Shown: piece by piece, positions 6,248 through 12,401 of the stretch | Numbering within the stretch: the first letter of the stretch is position 1 | Layout: every line of letters starts with the position of its first letter | From: an uncultured Collinsella sp. | GTDB taxonomy: Bacteria; Actinomycetota; Coriobacteriia; Coriobacteriales; Coriobacteriaceae | Direction: 5' to 3' | Length of the DNA: 13,216 nucleotides | NCBI GenBank assembly: GCA_947003675.1 | Contig: CAMQPJ010000014.1 | Coordinates: forward strand, 1 to 13,216 | The notes under the pieces: model-generated | Told to the model about the DNA's origin: nothing | Database searches by the model: none | The model's input: the letters and a program-made list of their open reading frames with translations, nothing else | Program-made: the position numbers and the translations under genes

Positions 6248-7024
6248 ATGAGGATCGATTCACGAAAACCGAAAGCCGCCGCCCTTTCCGCCGCTCTGAC
6301 CGTGGCACTTTTGGCGGGCGTCGGCGCAACTGATGCCCACGCGGCAACACTATCCGATACGGTCGGATCTACGCCGTCCGAGGCGACGCTGGTGCAGCCC
6401 GTCGACTACCGCGGTGACGGTTACGGCTCTATGCAGGAGTGGAACGCCTCGATGGGGGCGAAGCGCGATTCCCTGGAGATGCGCGCTCAGATCATTATGA
6501 ATATGTATGGCGACTATGCTACCGATGACGAGCGCGCTGTGTTGCAGGGCTGCATCGACGGCGCGAGTAGCCTGTTGACGATGGGGGAGGTCGACGCCAA
6601 GTCGACCGAGCTCGACGAGCTTCGCTCTACGCTAGAGGATGCCAAGCGCGAGGCGCTCGAGGCTGCCGCAGCCGAAGCCGAGGCCGCTGAGGCCGTTCAG
6701 GCTTCGTATTACAACGCTGGCTCCGGCTCGTCTTACGCGTCTGCCGCGTATTACGCGAACGGCTCGGGCCTGACGCGCTCGAGCGGCGTCAATAACTATA
6801 ACGGCCGCCGCGAGACTTATTACAGCAGCAACGTGTTGTATCACCACCGCACGGGCGAATGGACGCAGGACGCCGAGGGCTTTTGGCGCGATTCCGATGG
6901 CTACTACGTCGTTGCCGCGGGCGATAAGGCCCAGGGCTCCACGTTTACCGGGTCCAAGGGCGAGTGCAAGGTCTATGACTCCGGCTGCGCTGCCGGAACC
7001 ACCGATTACTACACTGGCTGGTAA
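6248..7024 (+). CDS. Secreted coiled-coil protein with C-terminal putative cell-wall (3D/double-psi-barrel-like) module
   Basis: This 258-residue exported protein has no named family that I recognise with certainty. A Sec signal peptide covers residues 1-32 (positive n-region MRIDSRKPK, hydrophobic AALTVALLAGVG, cleavage AHA|A). Residues 70-155 are predicted helical with a Glu/Ala-rich coiled coil (ELDELRSTLEDAKREALEAA). Residues 155-200 form a Ser/Gly/Tyr/Asn-rich linker. The C-terminal 60 residues are aromatic and compact: GFWRDSDGYYVVAAGD, then CKVYDSG, CAAGTTDYY and a terminal W. The YDSG...TDYY pair resembles the aspartates of 3D-type or RlpA-like peptidoglycan-acting domains, as in proteins with an N-terminal coiled coil and C-terminal hydrolase. 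C240 and C247 may form a disulfide. The ATG has GGAGGT 10 nt upstream; the longer frame starting near 5942 runs through the metY terminator and is rejected. Confidence 0.8.
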   Translation: MRIDSRKPKAAALSAALTVALLAGVGATDAHAATLSDTVGSTPSEATLVQPVDYRGDGYGSMQEWNASMGAKRDSLEMRAQIIMNMYGDYATDDERAVLQGCIDGASSLLTMGEVDAKSTELDELRSTLEDAKREALEAAAAEAEAAEAVQASYYNAGSGSSYASAAYYANGSGLTRSSGVNNYNGRRETYYSSNVLYHHRTGEWTQDAEGFWRDSDGYYVVAAGDKAQGSTFTGSKGECKVYDSGCAAGTTDYYTGW

Positions 7025-7051
7025 TTTTTCTGCATCACGGATATTTGACGG

Positions 7052-7095
7052 ACGGGCGTCTTTACCGAGCTTTAGGGCAACGTAAGGACGCCCGT
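7052..7095 (+). terminator. Hairpin after the secreted-protein gene, probable terminator
   Basis: A 14-bp stem pairs 7052-7065 with 7082-7095 (one G-U), closing a 16-nt loop, 27 nt after the stop codon. The flank ttctatgt is only weakly U-rich, so termination efficiency is uncertain. Confidence 0.55.
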
Positions 7096-7141
7096 TCTAT
7101 GTATGCGTTTGAGTTAACAGAGCGCTTACCGTGGCAGTACG

Positions 7142-7159
7142 CCGCGCATATGGGCGCGG
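7142..7159 (+). other. GC hairpin upstream of small membrane protein gene
   Basis: ccgcgc (7142-7147) and gcgcgg (7154-7159) form a 6-bp stem with a 6-nt loop about 50 nt before the downstream GTG start. It could be a leader structure of that gene; no T-tract follows. Confidence 0.3.
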
Positions 7160-7210
7160 GGCACACTAGTTCATGAGAAATAAGGTCTTTCTCGTGGAGG
7201 AAGTGGTCTT

Positions 7211-7417
7211 GTGAACGCTCGAGATATTGCTATTGCCGCCGTCGCATTGGTGCTTGGCTGCCTTGGTCCTACGGCCGCGCTCGTTGTGGGCATGCAGGGG
7301 TCTTGTGGGGCTGCCTCTATCGTGGTCAGTGCGTTGATCGCGGCCGCACTGCTGGGAAGTGCGGGTGTAGTCCTTTGTCGCGACGATGAGGACCAGGCGT
7401 CGGAGTCGCAGCTCTAA
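7211..7417 (+). CDS. Small hypothetical membrane protein (two transmembrane segments)
   Basis: This 68-residue protein belongs to no family I recognise. Two hydrophobic helices are visible, about residues 6-27 (AIAAVALVLGCLGPTAALVV) and 35-57 (AASIVVSALIAAALLGSAGV), joined by a short Gly/Ser/Cys turn (GMQGSCG). The tail CRDDEDQASESQL is acidic and probably faces one side of the membrane. The GTG start at 7211 has GGAGG (7196-7200) 10 nt upstream. The helix-turn-helix hairpin shape and charged tail are like many small inner-membrane proteins of unknown role. It stands alone between two hairpins and converges with the ketopantoate reductase gene, so context gives no functional clue. Confidence 0.65.
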   Translation: MNARDIAIAAVALVLGCLGPTAALVVGMQGSCGAASIVVSALIAAALLGSAGVVLCRDDEDQASESQL

Positions 7418-7454
7418 CCGTCGGGACATCGACTACTGGTTATAGATGAAGATG

Positions 7455-7492
7455 AAAGCCGCCGTAAGGGGAGTGCTCCTTGTGGCGGCTTT
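7455..7492. terminator. Bidirectional terminator hairpin between convergent genes
   Basis: aaagccgcc (7455-7463) pairs perfectly with ggcggcttt (7484-7492), and inner bases taagg/ccttg extend the stem. It sits between the small membrane protein (stop at 7417) and the panE stop (7526). The A/T ends of the stem give a short U run on either strand, consistent with serving both genes. Confidence 0.75.
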
Positions 7493-7525
7493 GCTGTTGA
7501 GCCTGTTGACGTGGTGAGCCGGGCG

Positions 7526-8440
7526 CTACCAGCTTTTCTCGATATCGCGGATGCGCTGATAGAGCCAATCGTTTTGCGGCACTTGGATATCGTGTTTGAC
7601 GGCCAGGCGGCAAATGGTGCCCGCGAACTCCTCGACTTCGGTTTTTCGTTGTGCGATGCGGTCCTGCGCCATTGAGGGCATACCGGCGGGGTCGATTCCC
7701 TCGATGAGGTGCACCATCTGCGTCAGGTCTGCCTCGGTCAGCTCAATGCCCTCGGCGTTGGCGACCGCAAGCGTTTCGCGCATGGCAGAAACAAAGCAGC
7801 GACGCTGCTCGGAGCCCGGCTCCGTGGCGCTTCCGTAGGTCCCGCCGTAGGCCATGCACGTCTGGTTGATGCCGTCGTTGAGCATGAGTTTGGCCCACAT
7901 GCGGTGCGTAACGTCGCTCTCGACGGTATGGGCGATGCCGCAGCGCGTGTAGAGCTCGTCGATGGCGGTGACGGTTGCGAGCTCAGTGCCGGCCGCCGCG
8001 CCAAAGCGGATTTCGCCCGCATTGGTAAAGGTGAGCTCTCCGTTGAGGAACACGGCGTCCATGCCCTGGCAAATACCAAGAACGGTATGCTCCCAGCCAA
8101 AGCGCTCGGCAATCTTCTGCTCGCTCGTAATGCCGTTACACAGCGAGGCGATGAGCGTATTGGGTCCCACGACGCGCTCCATAGTCTTGAGTGCTTGGTT
8201 GAGTCCAGTCGTCTTGACCGTGAGAATGACCAGATCGGCGGGCGTTGCCTCGCTGGCGCGGACGGACTTGAGCGCACAGGGCTTGCCATTGACGGTGAGC
8301 GCATCGCCCGCGTGACGCTCAAAACGGGCGTCATCCATAACGTATTCGACGGCGTCGTTACCGAGTGCCTGGGCGATCATACTGCCGTAGAGTAGCCCGA
8401 CGCCGCCCTTGCCGATAAAGGTGACCTTGTTGATCTGCAT
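7526..8440 (-). CDS. panE: 2-dehydropantoate 2-reductase (ketopantoate reductase)
   Basis: This 304-residue NADPH-dependent cytosolic enzyme reduces ketopantoate to pantoate in pantothenate/CoA synthesis. The Rossmann motif is GKGGVG (10-15). K76 (LTVKTTG) and N102 (LCNGI) match the cofactor and active-site residues of the family. The catalytic lysine is K184 in MWAKLMLNDGINQT, followed by N188. The late conserved pair S256 (PSMAQD) and E268 have the same 12-residue spacing as E. coli S244/E256. ApbA/PanE paralogues acting on other 2-oxoacids exist and no other pan genes are in the window, so the substrate is probable rather than certain. The ATG has a GGGGAGA site about 7 nt upstream. A terminator-like hairpin lies just upstream (8463-8485). 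Confidence 0.85.
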   Translation of the reverse strand: MQINKVTFIGKGGVGLLYGSMIAQALGNDAVEYVMDDARFERHAGDALTVNGKPCALKSVRASEATPADLVILTVKTTGLNQALKTMERVVGPNTLIASLCNGITSEQKIAERFGWEHTVLGICQGMDAVFLNGELTFTNAGEIRFGAAAGTELATVTAIDELYTRCGIAHTVESDVTHRMWAKLMLNDGINQTCMAYGGTYGSATEPGSEQRRCFVSAMRETLAVANAEGIELTEADLTQMVHLIEGIDPAGMPSMAQDRIAQRKTEVEEFAGTICRLAVKHDIQVPQNDWLYQRIRDIEKSW

Positions 8441-8459
8441 GTGAATTATCTCCCCATAT

Positions 8460-8485
8460 AAAAGGTGCCCGCGTAAGGGGCGCCT
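8460..8485 (-). terminator. Terminator-like hairpin upstream of panE (minus strand)
   Basis: On the minus strand aggcgccc (8478-8485) pairs with gggcacct (8463-8470, one G-U) around a 7-nt loop, followed by UUUUAU. It lies between the cyclase remnant and panE, so it may have ended the former gene's transcript, or act as an attenuator for panE. Confidence 0.5.
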
Positions 8486-8557
8486 GATGGATTGTATGCC
8501 GCCAGCGCACCTTGTGCATGCAGGGTGGCGATTTTTAAATGAATGGACGTGTGGAGC

Positions 8558-8764
8558 TTACGCTGCGGGGCAGACCGCGAAAACGCGTGCGGGATATCCA
8601 ACGCCATCGCGCACCTTGGGGAAGGTGCAGAAGATGACGGCGCCTGTGGCGGGAAGCTCGTCCAGATGGTCCATGACCTCGATCTGGTAACGGCCGACCG
8701 AGAGGATGTATTGTTCGCCGGGGTAGGGGCAGGCATCCTCACGCGTGGTTGCGCTCGCCTTCTT
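8558..8764 (-). pseudogene. C-terminal remnant of a cyclase-family (kynurenine formamidase-like) hydrolase
   Basis: This open stretch of 68 codons on the minus strand ends at TAA (8558-8560) and is bounded upstream by an in-frame TGA (8765-8767); it has no credible start or ribosome site. The reading is strikingly protein-like, unlike the overlapping frames: it contains YPGEQYILSVGRYQ, then EVMDHLDELPATGAVIF and a final GYPARVFAVCP. The pattern LD-LPATGA followed by G-G-PAR-FA--P is what I associate with the C-terminus of metal-dependent cyclase-family hydrolases (PF04199; kynurenine formamidase relatives, normally 200 or more residues). The rest of the enzyme is not found upstream, where the aldo/keto reductase promoter and 5' end lie. 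The simplest reading is a decayed gene truncated by a deletion. The family call is from memory and needs a search. Confidence 0.5.
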
Positions 8765-8798
8765 TCATTGGGCTTTTTGCTGATGTTAAAGCGCTGCC

Positions 8799-8828
8799 GT
8801 GACAGCTCGATTTCTGCTGCGTTACGAT
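8799..8828 (+). promoter_or_regulatory. Candidate promoter for the Fe-S aldo/keto reductase
   Basis: GTGACA (8799-8804) and TACGAT (8823-8828) are 18 nt apart, giving a start near 8835 and a leader of about 80 nt before the GTG. The -35 matches the consensus hexamer at five of six positions, the -10 at four. Confidence 0.4.
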
Positions 8829-8914
8829 ACATTCTCGATTGCGATTCCACGATGTTTCGGCTGCGTGACCATTGTGTTTCGCCTTGCCGAGCGCTGATGG
8901 CGAAGGGAGGGTCC

Positions 8915-10105
8915 GTGCAATACCGCGTTGACCCCAAAAGTGGTAACCGAATATCTGCTCTGGGCCTGGGCTGCATGAGGTTTCCCGGTGCGCCGGGACG
9001 TCCGGACGCGAAGACAGCCGATGCCATCATTTCCCGTGCGGTGGAGCAGGGGATTAATTATCTGGATACCGCGTATCTCTATCCCGGTAACGAGGTGTGC
9101 GTGGGCGCCTCACTTGAGCGCCTGGGACTGCGCGACCGGGTGTTGCTGGCGACCAAGTTGCCGCACGCTTCGTGTGCATGCACAGGGGATTTCGACCGTT
9201 TCTTTGACGAGCAGCTGCGTCGGCTGCGGACCGACCATATCGACTATTACCTTATGCACAACATCACCTCGCCTGCTCAGTGGGAACGTGTGGTGGCGCT
9301 GGGCATCGAGGACTGGATCGCGCGTCAAAAGGCGGCGGGGCGCATTCGCCAGATTGGTTTTTCGTATCACGGCAGCGCGGCGGATTTTCTGACGATGCTT
9401 GACGCATATGACTGGGATTTTTGCCAGATCCAGTACAACTATGCCGGCGAGCGTTACCAAGCGGGAACGGCGGGACTCATGGCGGCTGCGGAGCGCGGGC
9501 TCGCGGTGTTTGTGATGGAACCGCTTTTGGGTGGACGCCTGGCGGGCAAACTGCCGCCGCGGGCACGCGCTGTGCTCGATGACGCCCGTGACCCGCATTT
9601 GCTCACTCCAGCTGCCTGGGGGCTTTCGTGGGTTTGGAACCATCCTCAGGTGACGATGCTGCTTTCGGGTATGACCGATACCGCGCAGGTGGATGAGAAC
9701 GCGGCGCTGGCCGATCGCGCACTGCCGGATTCGATGACAACTACTCAGCTCGATGCCATCGCACGCGTGCTGAGAGAGTTTGAAAAATCGAATCGCGTTC
9801 ACTGCACGGGATGTGGCTATTGCATGCCGTGTCCTAAAGGCATCAATATCCCTGGGTGTTTTGCCGCCTACAACGCAAGCTATGCGCATAGCTGGTTTAC
9901 GGGGTTGTCTCAATACTTTACGGCGAGCGCGGTGCGGACGAACGAGCCCAAGCTGGTGAGCAATTGCGTCAAGTGCGGCAAATGCGCACGTCACTGCCCG
10001 CAGCACATCGATATCCCCGGGCGCTTGGACGACGTACGCCGCCGTTTTCAGCCTGGCCCCGTGACGGCGGTGCTTAAGGCCTTCGGCAAAACGCGCTCCT
10101 CATGA
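8915..10105 (+). CDS. Aldo/keto reductase with C-terminal double [4Fe-4S] domain
   Basis: This is a 396-residue predicted cytosolic oxidoreductase of the COG1453 type, common in anaerobes. Residues 1-270 form an AKR TIM barrel with a full catalytic tetrad: D51 and Y56 (LDTAYLYPG), K81 (LATKLPH) and H115 (YYLMHN). Two cysteine clusters follow: C297/C300/C303/C306 (CTGCGYCMPCPKG) and C351/C354/C357/C361 (CVKCGKCARHCPQH), each followed by an I-x-IPG stretch. They probably bind two [4Fe-4S] clusters. The physiological substrate and electron partner are unknown for the family. The GTG at 8915 is preferred because AAGGGAGG lies 4 nt upstream and the barrel starts at once; an ATG six codons upstream lacks such a site. 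The longer frame from 8543 is antisense to the cyclase remnant and is rejected. A structured 79-bp repeat begins on the base after the stop codon. Confidence 0.92.
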   Translation: MQYRVDPKSGNRISALGLGCMRFPGAPGRPDAKTADAIISRAVEQGINYLDTAYLYPGNEVCVGASLERLGLRDRVLLATKLPHASCACTGDFDRFFDEQLRRLRTDHIDYYLMHNITSPAQWERVVALGIEDWIARQKAAGRIRQIGFSYHGSAADFLTMLDAYDWDFCQIQYNYAGERYQAGTAGLMAAAERGLAVFVMEPLLGGRLAGKLPPRARAVLDDARDPHLLTPAAWGLSWVWNHPQVTMLLSGMTDTAQVDENAALADRALPDSMTTTQLDAIARVLREFEKSNRVHCTGCGYCMPCPKGINIPGCFAAYNASYAHSWFTGLSQYFTASAVRTNEPKLVSNCVKCGKCARHCPQHIDIPGRLDDVRRRFQPGPVTAVLKAFGKTRSS

Positions 10106-10184
10106 CCCTTTTATAACTTGCGGTGGAATAGTTCCTGTTTGCGGCAGAATAGGACATCGACAGGAACTATTTCACCGCAACTGA
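10106..10184 (+). repeat. Structured intergenic repeat, copy 1
   Basis: This 79-bp element is repeated at 11293-11371 with 77 identical bases. Arms 10118-10138 and 10160-10180 are 21-nt inverted copies with a single G-U pair. The 21-nt loop (10139-10159) starts with a near copy of the left arm (ttgcggcagaatag against ttgcggtggaatag), so the core is three 21-nt units: direct, direct, inverted. It starts immediately after the aldo/keto reductase TGA, and the hairpin ends 3 nt before the Shine-Dalgarno of the next gene. Confidence 0.9.
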
Positions 10185-10195
10185 AGGGGGCTGTC

Positions 10196-11215
10196 GTGGG
10201 CTATCGGGATTCATGTGATGGTTTGCGTGATGTTCGCTGGGGCGTTTTGGGCGCTGGACACATTTCGCATCGATTCGCATCGTCGCTCAAGGAGGTGGAC
10301 GGGGCACGGCTTGTGGCTGCCGCCGGTCGCACTCCTTCGCATGTTGAGGAGTTTTGCAGGGCGTTTTCGATTGACGCCGCGCGCAGTTATGCCACGGCTG
10401 ACGATAGCGGCGATGCGGCTTATGATGCGCTGATTGCCGATCCCGATGTCGACGCAATCTACTTGGCTCTTCCGCATGGCATGCATACGCGTTGGGCCTG
10501 TCGCGCGCTGTGCGCCGGAAAGGCCGTGCTGTGCGAAAAGCCGGCCGTTTTGAGCGAGGAAGAGGCTTTCTCGATTGCCTCCACCTCTCGCGAGCGCGGC
10601 GTGCTGTTTATGGAGGCGATGAAGAATCGGTTTTGCCCGATGCGCACTCGCGTGAAGGACTTGCTTGCGTCGGGTGAGCTTGGCCGTATTGTCTCGATTG
10701 AAAGCGTGCAAAAGCTCGATTACGGCGAGTCTCCTTCGGGCTATCTGCTTGATCCGTTGCAGGGCGGCTGTCTATATGACATGGGCTGCTATGCAGTCGG
10801 GTGGTTTGAGGATCTGCTTACGGGCGCGTGCGATGTTTCGTCTCGTGAAGTTCGCTGGCGTGACGTATCGGGCGGCCGCGTGGATTGGGCCGATGAGATC
10901 CATATGAGTGTCGGCGGCATACCCATTCATATGGTGTGCGACGGCAAAGCAGCATATGAAAGCCGCTTAACGATTGCCTGCGAGCGGGGTTCGTTGGAAA
11001 TCGAGCGCCTCCATCGCCCCGAGCTCGCTCATGTGAAGTACTCCGACGGACGAATGCTCGAAATAAATGCCCCGTTTGAAGTCGATGATTTCTACGGCGA
11101 AATCCGGCATGCGACCCAGCTCATCCGGGCGGGGAAACTCAAGAGTCCCGTCATGCCCCTAGCCGCCACACAGCGCTGTGCGCGCATCATCGATGCAATC
11201 CGTCTAGCCCTCTAG
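10196..11215 (+). CDS. Gfo/Idh/MocA-family oxidoreductase (second of two)
   Basis: This is a 339-residue predicted NAD(P)-dependent dehydrogenase. The Rossmann motif is GVLGAGHIS (16-24). CEKPA holds the family EKP (114-116), and GGCLYDMGCYAVGW (190-203) carries the conserved Asp-Gly segment of the C-terminal domain. LFMEAMKNRF (137-146) is typical of the dihydrodiol/xylose dehydrogenase-like branch. It is a divergent paralogue of the protein at 1683-2789, which has a weaker glycine motif. The substrate is unknown. The GTG at 10196 is chosen for its AAGGGGG site 5 nt upstream. The in-frame ATG at 10118 lies in the repeat hairpin and would add residues unlike the family. It is bracketed by two copies of the structured repeat and lies 90 bp after the aldo/keto reductase in the same direction. 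Confidence 0.9.
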   Translation: MGYRDSCDGLRDVRWGVLGAGHISHRFASSLKEVDGARLVAAAGRTPSHVEEFCRAFSIDAARSYATADDSGDAAYDALIADPDVDAIYLALPHGMHTRWACRALCAGKAVLCEKPAVLSEEEAFSIASTSRERGVLFMEAMKNRFCPMRTRVKDLLASGELGRIVSIESVQKLDYGESPSGYLLDPLQGGCLYDMGCYAVGWFEDLLTGACDVSSREVRWRDVSGGRVDWADEIHMSVGGIPIHMVCDGKAAYESRLTIACERGSLEIERLHRPELAHVKYSDGRMLEINAPFEVDDFYGEIRHATQLIRAGKLKSPVMPLAATQRCARIIDAIRLAL

Positions 11216-11292
11216 GACCTGGCGCTGACGCGTGAGGGATCATGACGCCCGCGCCCGTAGCCGTAGTGCTTGGTGGCCCGCATCTCTGATGC

Positions 11293-11371
11293 CCCTTTTA
11301 TAACTTGTGGTGGAATAGTTCCTGTTTGCGGCAGAATAGGGCATCGACAGGAACTATTTCACCGCAACTGA
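11293..11371 (+). repeat. Structured intergenic repeat, copy 2
   Basis: This is a direct-orientation copy of 10106-10184. Its only differences are c-to-t in the left arm (11308, which keeps pairing as a U-G wobble) and a-to-g in the loop (11341). The hairpin arms are 11305-11325 and 11347-11367. The Shine-Dalgarno of the endonuclease IV gene starts at about 11373, so this copy too sits directly ahead of a translation start. The 77 bp before it (11216-11292) show no gene. Confidence 0.9.
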
Positions 11372-11387
11372 TGAGGGGGAGCTGGAG

Positions 11388-12254
11388 ATGCTGACGATCG
11401 GGTGTCATCTTTCGACGACGAAGGGCTATCGGGCAATGGGGGAGACGGCGCTGTCCATTGGCGCCAATACCTTTGCATTCTTTACGCGCAACCCGCGCGG
11501 CGGCAAGGCGAAAGACCTTGACATGGATGACGTGGCGGCCCTGCGCGAGCTTATGGAGCAAAACGACTTTGGCCCGCTCGTGGCTCATGCCCCGTATACC
11601 TATAACCCCTGCTCGGCCAAAGAGCGGGCGCGCGAGTTTGCCCTGGAGGCCATGGCAGAGGACCTGCGTCGCATGGAAGCGCTGCCCGGCAACTACTACA
11701 ACTTCCATCCCGGTGCGCATGTGGGGCAGGGCTCCGACGCCGGCATTCAGATGATCGTCGACACCCTGTGTCAGGTGATGTTTGAGGGTCAGCAGACGAC
11801 GGTGCTGCTCGAGACTATGGCCGGCAAGGGCACCGAGGTGGGCCGCAGCTTCGAGGAGCTGGCGCTCATCATCGAGGGCGTTGCCGACAAACGCCCCGAG
11901 CTGTCGGCCAAGTTGGGCGTTTGCCTGGACACCTGCCATGTGAATGATGCCGGCTATGACATCGTCCACGATCTTGACGGTGTGCTCGACGAGTTCGATC
12001 GTGTGGTGGGTATCGAGCGCCTGCGCGCCGTGCATATCAATGACTCCAAGAACCCCTGCGGCGCCCATAAGGATCGCCACGAGTGCATCGGCAAGGGCTA
12101 CCTGGGTAGTGAAGAGTTTGGCGGCGGTATGCAGGTTATGCAGAATATTGTATCGAATGGCCGCTTGCGCGCCTTGCCATTCATTTTGGAGACACCGAAC
12201 GAACTTGCAGGTTATGCGGCTGAAATCAAACTGTTAAGGTCCTTGCAGCAGTAA
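11388..12254 (+). CDS. nfo: Endonuclease IV (deoxyribonuclease IV, AP endonuclease)
   Basis: This 288-residue zinc enzyme incises DNA 5' to abasic sites and removes damaged 3' ends in base-excision repair. The nine trinuclear-zinc ligands of the family are all present: H67 (VAHAPY), H107 (NFHPGAH), E142 (LLETMAG), D181 and H184 ([13 protein letters not shown]), H216 (VHINDSK), D229 and H231 ([11 protein letters not shown]) and E268 (FILETPN). Length and the TIM-barrel motif order fit E. coli Nfo (about 285 residues). The ATG has GAGGGGGA 7 nt upstream. The frame begins after the second repeat copy. Upstream genes are metabolic, so co-regulation with repair functions is not evident. Confidence 0.96.
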   Translation: MLTIGCHLSTTKGYRAMGETALSIGANTFAFFTRNPRGGKAKDLDMDDVAALRELMEQNDFGPLVAHAPYTYNPCSAKERAREFALEAMAEDLRRMEALPGNYYNFHPGAHVGQGSDAGIQMIVDTLCQVMFEGQQTTVLLETMAGKGTEVGRSFEELALIIEGVADKRPELSAKLGVCLDTCHVNDAGYDIVHDLDGVLDEFDRVVGIERLRAVHINDSKNPCGAHKDRHECIGKGYLGSEEFGGGMQVMQNIVSNGRLRALPFILETPNELAGYAAEIKLLRSLQQ

Positions 12255-12315
12255 TGGCTGCCATAAAGTGGAGTGCTCCATTCACGTTATGGGTTTGTTT
12301 CAATCAGTTTTCTAA

Positions 12316-12344
12316 TTGCAGATTCTTCCAAGCGGGTGCATAAT
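12316..12344 (+). promoter_or_regulatory. Promoter for the amino-acid binding lipoprotein gene
   Basis: TTGCAG (12316-12321) and CATAAT (12339-12344) are separated by exactly 17 nt. The predicted start is near 12351, giving a leader of about 50 nt before the ATG at 12402. No regulator site is recognised. Confidence 0.6.
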
Positions 12345-12401
12345 AACCCTCAGTTTTTGCAGACCTCTGAATCACATGGGGTCATTGGAAGGAGACTGAT
12401 T

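Noticed and set aside
8543..8914. 124-codon N-terminal extension of the aldo/keto reductase
   Set aside because: It is antisense to the cyclase-like remnant, shows no domain features, and the GTG at 8915 has a strong Shine-Dalgarno and begins the AKR barrel.
10106..11371. Composite transposon formed by the two 79-bp repeats
   Set aside because: No transposase lies between them, the repeats are direct with no flanking target duplication that I can see, and the enclosed gene has composition like its neighbours.
12266..12290. Intrinsic terminator after nfo
   Set aside because: Only a weak tgga/tcca mini-stem is present, with no T-tract, so I do not call it.
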